A DNA stretch of 64,000 nucleotides from Azolla caroliniana (lineage: Eukaryota; Polypodiophyta): assembly GCA_043228905.1 (NCBI GenBank), contig JBHGNT010000012.1, positions 18,848,001 to 18,912,000 on the forward strand, written 5' to 3'. This document shows, one piece after another, positions 53,415 to 60,727 of this stretch; the stretch's first letter is position 1; each line of letters begins with the position of its first letter. The translations under genes were made by a program, and so were the position numbers. The notes under the pieces are model-generated. The model was not told the origin of the DNA, did not search any database, and saw only the letters and a list, made by a program, of their open reading frames with translations.

Positions 53415-55800
53415 CTATTCTTCATCCAAAATATCCAGAATGCTTTGTTCGAGAGTCTCCAATGGTTCATCTGGAATTGGTTGTTGTTGTTGTTGTGGTT
53501 GTTGCTGCTGTTGTTGCTGCTCCGTTGATGGTTGTTGCGGTTGGTCCTTTGGTGGCTGTTGTGGCTGTTGCGGCTGCTCCTCCGTTTGTTGCTCTGACAC
53601 CGGCGTCTCCGTCGTTGCTCCCTCCGTCGTAGTGGTCTCCGGTTGACTGGTTCCGGCCTGGCCCTCGGGCGGCGACGGTTCCTCATCACTAAGGTTAACC
53701 GTTGCCGCTTCCCATGCTTTTTCTTCCCGAACCCGGGACCGCTCATAGCTTTCAAACTGGATTTGAGCGTCCAACCTATCATCGTCTAGCTGAGCTACGA
53801 GTTGTCGGACTTGCGCCAGTTGTTCATCCGCCAGGACTTGGAAGTCATCGGCCAGCTCGTCCCATATGGCGGTGAAGTCCTCGGAAGTCAACATGTAACA
53901 ATCATCTCCTTCCTTCCGCCGGTTTGCCACGTCTGCCCGTAGCAATTAGAGTTCCGCCACGTTTTGTGCCCACATTGTCCACCATCTTACGGAGCTTTCG
54001 TCAATCAAGCGTTTTGTCTGATTCAGCCATGCCTGGAGAATGCACTGAATTCGGCCCGTTCCCAACTACGATTTGATCTCCGCAGCTTGTCGTTCCTCCT
54101 TCAATTGCTTGATGATTTTGATGTTGTCTTCCGCCTGCTCCTTGTAATGCGTCAATTGCCTTTGATATGTCCTTTGTAATTTTTGCAGTACCGTTGACGC
54201 TCTCTCCTTTTCTTCCTATTGCTGCCTCTAGAGCTCCATCCGGACCTTCTCCGCCTCGTCCAACTGTCTTGTATTTTCCGCACGTTCGTCGGCGATCGCC
54301 GTCGCGGCCCGATCAACTTCCTGCTAGAGTTCGGCCATCCGTTCCTTATGCTCCATTTCCAGCCGTTTGTAGTCCCGGTGCAAGTGCTCAAAATCATCTG
54401 TCTTTTGTTTGAGTCGTGCGTTGATCTGACGACGGGCCCGTTCCTCGCGGTCCTTCTGCTGGCGGAGCTCTTCCTTTAGCCATTCAATTTCCGTTTCCGC
54501 CGTCTTCCGTAGCTTGTCCTTTTCCTGCAGCACTTTGTCTTTTTCCTCCCTTAGCCGGTCGTACGCTTGATGGCCTTTCCGGAGTCTCTCCTCTGCCCGG
54601 CGGAGGTTCTCAGCAGTCTTCTTTAATTCTGCTTCGGCCGCTGTCTTCAATTCCCGTTCCCAGCTCCTTAGCGCTTCTTGTGCGGCAAGTTCATCTCTCA
54701 ATTCCGCAAGCTCATGGGCTTGCGCCGAATCTCTCTCTAGAACGGTTTCCGTTGCCGGGGTCTTATTGGTATGTACAGGTTGATCTGCTTCTTTATTCTG
54801 TACACTTACCGGAGTCACCGGTGATTGGATCCGTGTTGCCGTTAAGGCCATTTTGGCCATCTCTGCCGTGACCTGATCCAAGTCTTTTTTAAGGCACCGG
54901 ATTCTAGACCGGGTCGTCTCTGGTTGTTTGGTTGTGACGAGCAACCATTCGCTTTGCGCTCTTTCTTCCGCCTCAATATACCCCACTGCTCCGGCAATCT
55001 GTTCGCCTATCCACCGGAGCCATAGGCTACCGATGCATTGTTGTTGTGCTTGCACGGAGGTTTGACAGATGGGCTCGCTTGTAGATGGGTGGTCCCGCCT
55101 GATTGCGCCGAGTTGCAATTCCGTTTCTGCCCGTGGACCACCCTGTTGTCCTGGTTCCCCTTGCGCTTCTTCTTGGTTGGCCGAGGGAGGCTGCATTGAC
55201 CTTTCCGGCTCTGGCGGGATGGGACTTGTCGGTGTTGCCGGTGGTGCAAGGGCTTCTAATTCCGGTGTCATGCGCACCGGTTCCGGTTCCTCCATTGGCG
55301 TGGGAGTCTCAGTATGGGGAGCCGGTGTTCCCTCCGTCTGAGGGTCCGAACGTTTCCCGGCTGCCTCAACGGTCCTTGCCGATGACCATCGCTGGAGGTG
55401 CTCCGTAGGCTCCTCCTCTATTTCCTCTTCCTGAGTCCCGGCATTGAGTTTTGCCGCCAAGGGGTTCGCTTCTCTATTCACCGGTCGGTGGAGTGTAACC
55501 TTTATGGGCCGTACCGGTGGTTCCTCCTGCGCATCCGTTGGCCGCTTCCGGCTGGCGCTATCATTTCCCGCTTGTTCTGCGCCCACCACCTTCCCCTTAG
55601 TGGCCTTAGAGGCCAGCAGTTGTTGTCTTTTGGAAGCCGTCTTTGGGTTGCCATCCGCCACTCTTCCCCGCTTCTTGGGCTCGACGGGCTCAACGGGTGG
55701 CACAAGCAAGGTGAGCCACTGCGTTGTCGTGAAGATCCGTCACTACGCGCATATCGTGAGGCGGAACCGCCGGGGTTCTAGACCGGAAGGATTCAAAGTC
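53415..55800 (-). pseudogene. Gypsy D 3' ORF, nearly complete middle and C-terminus
   Basis: This is the best preserved copy. A 461-codon frame (55709-54324, extending upstream without an ATG to TTTQWLTLLVPP) has a basic patch (PKKRGRVADGNPKTASKRQ) that could be a nuclear signal, a Pro/Glu-rich linker, GSLWLRWIGEQI, and a long coiled coil (ELRDELAAQEALRSWEREL to KQKTDDFEHLH). After frame changes near 54320 and 53950 it resumes with LRADVANRRKEGDDCYML and DELADDFQVLADEQL, then a Gln tract, and ends EQSILDILDEE. The ~150-residue N-domain seen in A and B is missing, cut by the LTR at 55800. Confidence 0.82.
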
Positions 55801-56265
55801 GGTACAAGCTTTGGCGCAAGCTTTGGCGAGAAAGTACTTAAGATAGATTGGGAAAGAGAGAAGTTGAGATTAAACGATTGAGAGAAATTGATTGATCTTT
55901 TATCTTTGGATTTAAGAAACAAGTTACACGATCAATTTGATAACGAATTTCTTCTTCTTAATTTCATAACAAAAAAAAAAAACCGTTTTTTCTCCTCCCC
56001 CTTCCTTCTTTTATAGATGCTCTCATGCATATGATGCATGTGAGGGTACAAGACATGCATAAAATGCATGTTTGCCATTTGGCGCTTGTGTATTACATGT
56101 GGTGCATGATAACCATGTCACTCATTTTAGCTCTCATGTATGAGAATCTTCATGTAAAAGTACAATGATAGAAATATAAATTCAACTAAATGGCATGGCT
56201 TAATGGTAAGACAATTAACTCCTAACTCGGAGGTGCAAGGTTCGAATCCTTACTTGCCCTCCTTG
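55801..56265 (-). repeat. LTR-like sequence L (boundaries uncertain)
   Basis: On the minus strand it has a tRNA-like antisense block near its start, a TATA box (ATCTATAAAAGAAGG near 56010) and a pyrimidine-rich downstream part, the layout of an LTR. ATGCAT words recur at 56025-56075. A 14-base repeat (CAAGCTTTGGCG) lies at the junction with D (55804-55832). No partner LTR seen. Confidence 0.5.
56192..56258 (+). other. tRNA-like sequence with A and B boxes
   Basis: It begins GGCATGGCTTAATGGTAAG and contains GGTTCGAATCC and ends TTACTTGCC. The B box is perfect and the A box good, but two acceptor pairs and the anticodon stem fail, so I call it tRNA-like, not a tRNA gene. It is antisense to LTR L, like the blocks in the chromovirus LTRs. 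Confidence 0.5.
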
Positions 56266-57393
56266 TATATGTATATAATATGTATATATATTTATATATT
56301 TATTTATCTAGTCACCGGACGCCAGATGTCGTCGGTTACCGATGTCGTCACCTCGTCGTCGCCGGTTTCCGTCAGATACCGTCACCTTGCCGTCGCTGGA
56401 TTGCCATCGGATGCCGGTGTCTCACCGGCGCCGGATGTCGTCACCTTGTCGTCGCCAGATTGTCGTCAGATGCCGGTGTCTCACTGGCGCCGGATGTCGT
56501 CACCTTGTCGTCGCCAGATTGCCGTCGGATGCCGGTGTCTCACTGGCGCCGGATGCCGCCAGATCACTGGCTCCATCGCTGGTCCGGTTTTGGTTGGCCA
56601 AAACCCTTTACAAGTAGCTACCCCACCTCCACTCTTAGTTCAAGTTACATTGAACTCTCTATGCTCCACACATAGACACAAAGATAATATCTTTTGCTCT
56701 ACCTTATATATGATGAGAGCCGTATTTGTCGTGCCTATGTGGGATATCTCACAATTTTCTCTTTTCCTTTCACAAACTTTATACCCTTCTAGTCACCGGA
56801 CGCCAGATGTCGTCGGTTACCGATGTCGTCACCTCGTCGTCGCCGGTTTCCGTCAGATACCGTCACCTTGCCGTCGCTGGATTGCCGTCGGATGCCAGTG
56901 TCTCACCGGCGCCGGATGTCGTCACCTTGTCGTCGCCAGATTGCCGTCGGATGCCGGTGTCTCACTGGCGCCGGATGCCGCCAGATCACTGGCTCCATCG
57001 CTGGTCCGGTTTTGGTTGGCCAAAACCCTTTACAAGTAGCTACCCCACCTCCACTCTTAGTTCAAGTTACATTGAACTCTCTATGCTCCACACATAGACA
57101 CAAAGATAATATCTTTTGCTCTACCTTATATATGATGAGAGCCGTATTTGTCGTGCCTATGTGGGATATCTCACAATTTTCTCTTTTCCTTTCACAAACT
57201 TTATACCCTCATATCTTGACATTTAGTTGTCCGTTTCTCGTGTAATAAAGTGCATTCGAAACCTCCATCATTTTGTACTTAGATATTAAATTTATTTAAA
57301 ATGTAATCTTCACAATTATTGTATTATGTGATTCATACTCGATTTTGTACGTTTTATGGGATTTTCACACTATTGCCAAAAATCTTCACGACA
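56266..57393 (-). repeat. 3' LTR of gypsy E, with internal duplication
   Basis: It starts TGTCGTGAAGATTTTTGGC (minus) after a purine tract. The left end is approximate. Two direct blocks, 56310-56789 and 56790-57208, are nearly identical. Inside them a ~61-base unit (GCCGGTGTCTCACTGGCGCC core) is repeated three times in the first block and twice in the second. TATA-like TATATAAGG (minus) lies at about 56705 and 57125. Confidence 0.7.
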
Positions 57394-57410
57394 TCCACCC
57401 CCACCAAACC
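57394..57410 (-). promoter_or_regulatory. Polypurine tract of gypsy E
   Basis: The minus strand reads GGTTTGGTGGGGGTGGA directly before the LTR. It matches the tract of element F at 27079-27095 with one change. Confidence 0.8.
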
Positions 57411-57465
57411 GCACGTCCTCCGATACGTGCCAAGAAGAGAGAAAGTGAGATTTCGGCTACAGTGA

Positions 57466-59209
57466 TCAATTAGATTCCTCCATGTCTTCATTTACATCCG
57501 CCCTATTATGTTCATCGTCGAGGTGATCAAGGTCAAGATCCTTGTCTTGTCTTTTCTTGAAAATCTTTACTCTTTTTCCCGCAATGGGTACGGCCAACCT
57601 TGATCCGTCTAGTTCCGCAAGGTGGTATGTGGCATTATCGTTGGCACTTGTCACCACATACAGCCCGAACCATCTTCTTGCGAACTTCCTTGTTGTACTG
57701 TGTTGATTGTCAAGGGTGTTGTCGTAAACCAAAACCCAATCCCCTTCTTCAATCTTCTTGGGACGAAGTCGATGCGTGTTGTCGAACCGAACTTTGTTCT
57801 TTACTCGGGGTGCCTCCATCATCTTTCGTGCTTTTTCTAAATCTTTAGGTCTTCTTTCAAGTTGCCTTATCCGCGCCGCTAATAACTCTTCTCAGCTCAT
57901 CTCGTTCTCCCACGGTATCGCTACCCATGAGGTGATCGTCTTTTCGATAGGCATAATCGGCTTTTGTCCATACATAAGCTCCGTCGGCATATACCCTATC
58001 ACCGAGCTATGTGTCGTTCTATCGGCCCACAAAGCATAGGGTAATAGTCGTGGCCAATTCCCGACTCGACCGTTGCATGCTCGTACGATGGCTTTAACGA
58101 TAGGTCCATGCCCTCGCTCGATCTTCCCATTCGCTTCCGGATTGTAGGCAGTCGTGAGGGAGAGCCTCACGCCTAGTCTTTCGAAGAGCTCTGTCGCTTC
58201 GTGCGCGTCCAACTCCCCTCGGTCGGCCACTATCTTCCCTACACATCCATATCAGCAAACAACCTCTTCAAGCAGAAATTTGCAAACGGCTGAAGTCGTC
58301 TTATTTGTCAAGGCTCGTCCTTCCACTTGATTTGTTAAGTCTTCCCTTGCCAGCACTAAGTACTTCATTTGTCCCACTCCCATTGGCATCAAGACCAGAT
58401 CCACCATCCATTTGAAGTGTATGGTGAGTGGGTATGTCGGTTGTAACTCATCACGATGACCTATATTTGAATATATTTGGCAAGTTTCGCATATGGACAT
58501 GAAATGGAGTACATCTTTGTACATGCTTGGCCACCAGTACTTCTCCTTCAACTTTTCGAACGTCGCCCATGTTCCTCTATGACCTGCCCAAGCACTCTCG
58601 TGGAATTCAGTCATCAGCGTCTCTTGCTCTTCTTTCTTTACCACCACTCGACGTGGTATTCCTATCCTTCTTTTTGGATGTCGCCAAAGGAATCCTCCGT
58701 TCAAGAAGTATTGGTAAGCTTTCTTTCGGATTCGTAGGGCCTCCTCCTTTGTCAACGAAGCATCTGTCGTCAATGTTCTTAGGAATCTACCGATGAGTAT
58801 CCACTCTCCTTCGTACTCGTTCTCGTTGAAGGCGTGGAGGGTTTGCGTGTCCTGGTCTTCCGCCGACAATCGAGCCATCTTGAAGAAGTCGAGGGCGACA
58901 TCTTCATCTTCCGAAACCATGTTACTTCCATTTGAAAATATTGCCCTCGATAGCATGTCAGCCATGGCGTTCTTCTTCCCTGCAATGTGACGGATCTCTG
59001 GGTTTAAAGACTTGATGTAGGCGATCCACCTTAGCATAGCAAGATCTGGGGTCACACATCCCGAGACCATTCCGAGAATTGGGAGACAATCTGTCTCTAT
59101 TATCACTTCTGACCCGATTAGGTAATCTTTGTCCGTCTTCACTGCCGACACAATACCCCAAAGTTCCCACTTGACTTGGGCATATCTTTGTTGCCGTTCG
59201 CTGAGAACC
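57466..59209 (-). pseudogene. Gypsy E pol: RNase H C-terminus and integrase
   Basis: From the right: RNase H (SERQQRYAQVKWELWGIV; EVIIETDCLPILG), link (IRHIAGKKNAMADMLSR), integrase zinc finger (HESAWAGHRGTWATFEKLKEKYWW; CETCQIYS), core (VDLVLMPMG; after an in-frame TGA at 58249-58251, IVADRGELD and YNPEANGKIERGH), and a C-terminal domain (EGDWVLVYDNTL; RRWFGLYVV) ending in an Asp/Glu-rich tail (DLDLDHLDDEHN). No chromodomain and no 3' ORF. It is a gypsy lineage different from A-D and from the chromoviruses. The upstream part is cut by chromovirus 3. Confidence 0.88.
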
Positions 59210-59500
59210 TGTCATAACTAGACTCGAACCCATAACCTTTTGTTACACGGGTCGAGACTTTACCATTAGGTTATGAATTGTAATTTGAAGGATATTATTT
59301 TCATTTAGGTTTTATTGGGAAATTGATGTATATTCCAGATTTCTCTGGAACATTCTAGAAACTTCAGGAGTATTCCTGAAGACACTATAAAAGGAGGCGC
59401 AAGGCATTAGTTCGAACCAAATCGGTTCAACGCCAGTCTTAAGCCTTCTAACTACTGTTGTATATCTTCCTTCATATAATACATATATCTTTCGCATCAT

Positions 59501-59545
<45 letters not shown>

Positions 59546-59679
59546 ACTCATTCCTTCTCTCAAAAGTTCGACACCTCTCATAGTACTAATCCTTCTCTGT
59601 CTTAGTACTATTCCCCAACAATAGTACTAATCCTTCTTTTAGTACTAATTCCTTCTCTGCCTTAATAGAGTTCCTGACA
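59210..59679 (+). repeat. 5' LTR of chromovirus 3
   Basis: 470 bases, TGTCATAACTAG to GTTCCTGACA. A tRNA-like A/B box block in antisense lies at 59221-59272. TATA (CTATAAAAGG) begins at 59385. (CT)n is at about 59502-59540. TAGTACTA palindromes are at about 59581, 59605, 59623 and 59639. Confidence 0.95.
59386..59430 (+). promoter_or_regulatory. Core promoter and predicted transcript start of chromovirus 3
   Basis: TATAAAAG at 59386 is followed 33 bases later by AAATCGGTTCAA (59419-59430). The spacing fits a plant TATA promoter, so the RNA should begin at or just before these 12 bases, which pair exactly with 59682-59693. The same TATA-to-motif distance holds in chromovirus 2. Confidence 0.7.
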
Positions 59680-59681
59680 GT

Positions 59682-59693
59682 TTGAACCGATTT
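59682..59693 (+). promoter_or_regulatory. Self-priming primer-binding site of chromovirus 3
   Basis: TTGAACCGATTT, two bases after the 5' LTR, is the exact complement of AAATCGGTTCAA at 59419-59430. It does not start with TGG as tRNA sites do. Elements of the Tf1/sushi group prime cDNA by folding the RNA 5' end onto such a site. Confidence 0.7.
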
Positions 59694-59780
59694 CTGGGTG
59701 CCTGTCTGGTCTTTTCTCTCCCTCTTCCTTCTGTCTCCCTCCTTTCCTACTAGTCTCTTATTTCCCTTTTCCTTCATCCC

Positions 59781-60272
59781 ATGGCCACCGTTAGCGCTGA
59801 AGAGTATCAATCCGTTTTCTCGGAATTTCAATGCTTGAAAGAGAAGTTTCATGCTTTGGAACAAGAAAATCAACGCTTGTTGGGGGATCTTCAGCAAATT
59901 TCCTTAGAAAAGCAGCAAACGCAACAACAGCATGGGGAACTTGCGTTACGCGTGCAACAACTCGAAGCAACCATCGTAGCAATGCAACAACAAGGGCACG
60001 GAGCACAAGGGATTCATAAAGAACCCAAGATTGGCCTTCCCACGAAGTTCGATGGAACGCGATCGCAGTTTAGAGGGTTTCTTAACCAGGTACGGTTAGT
60101 TATTCAAATGCATCCGTCCCGATATCCCACCGATGCATCACGAGTGGGTTTAGTAGGGACGTTGTTAAATGGCTCAGCATTAGCATGGTTTGCTCCGCTA
60201 CTAGAAAAGGAATCTCCAGTACTAAATAATTTTGAAGAATTCATAAGTGAGTTTAAAGCATGTTTGTCATAA
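59781..60272 (+). pseudogene. Chromovirus 3 gag, N-terminal half
   Basis: Start ATG 59781 (MATVSAEEYQ). A leucine-rich coiled coil (FHALEQENQRLLGDLQQ) is followed by the capsid segment with PTKFDGTRSQFRGFLNQVRL and SALAWFAPLLEKESP. The frame is open until it enters LTR sequence at 60265 and stops at 60272. The rest of capsid, the zinc knuckle and protease are gone. Confidence 0.88.
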
Positions 60273-60625
60273 CTAGACTCGAACCCATAACCTTTTGTTA
60301 CACGGGTCGAGACTTTACCATTAGGTTATGAATTGTAATTTGAAGGATATTATTTTCATTTAGGTTTTATTGGGAAATTGATGTATATTCCAGATTTCTC
60401 TGGAACATTCTAGAAACTTCAGGAGTATTCCTGAAGACACTATAAAAGGAGGCGCAAGGCATTAGTTCGAACCAAATCGGTTCAAACTGTCAGGAACTCT
60501 ATTAAGGCAGAGAAGGAATTAGTACTAAAAGAAGGATTAGTACTATTGTTGGGGAATAGTACTAAGACAGAGAAGGATTAGTACTATGAGAGGTGTCGAA
60601 CTTTTGAGAGAAGGAATGAGTGAGT

Positions 60626-60660
<35 letters not shown>

Positions 60661-60726
60661 ATGATGCGAAAGATATATGTATTATATGAAGGAAGATATA
60701 CAACAGTAGTTAGAAGGCTTAAGACT
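60265..60726. repeat. Fold-back LTR inside chromovirus 3
   Basis: 60265-60485 is the LTR in sense, from its exact first base (TGTCATAAC) through TATA to AAATCGGTTCAA. From 60486 it turns into the reverse complement of PBS-U5-R (ACTGTCAGGAACTC onward), ending at 60726 within R. It replaces about 700-900 bases of gag and protease. The hinge is the predicted self-priming duplex. Confidence 0.93.
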
Positions 60727-60727
60727 T

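Noticed and set aside
56192-56258. A functional tRNA gene
   Set aside because: A and B boxes are good but two acceptor pairs and the anticodon stem do not form; it also sits inside an LTR.
56203-57039. A 278-codon open frame, Ser/Val/Arg/Pro-rich
   Set aside because: It is read through the LTR minisatellite of gypsy E; the repeat unit has no stop in this phase and two other phases are open too. Not a gene.
57466-59209. Gypsy E pol as the missing pol of the D 3' ORF
   Set aside because: E has its own PPT and LTR directly after integrase, and its integrase is unlike that of A and B.
59694-59710. A tRNA primer site starting CTGGGTGCC after the chromovirus 3 LTR
   Set aside because: It starts about 15 bases from the LTR end and has no counterpart in the fold-back of chromovirus 2, whereas the self-complementary site is adjacent and co-varies.
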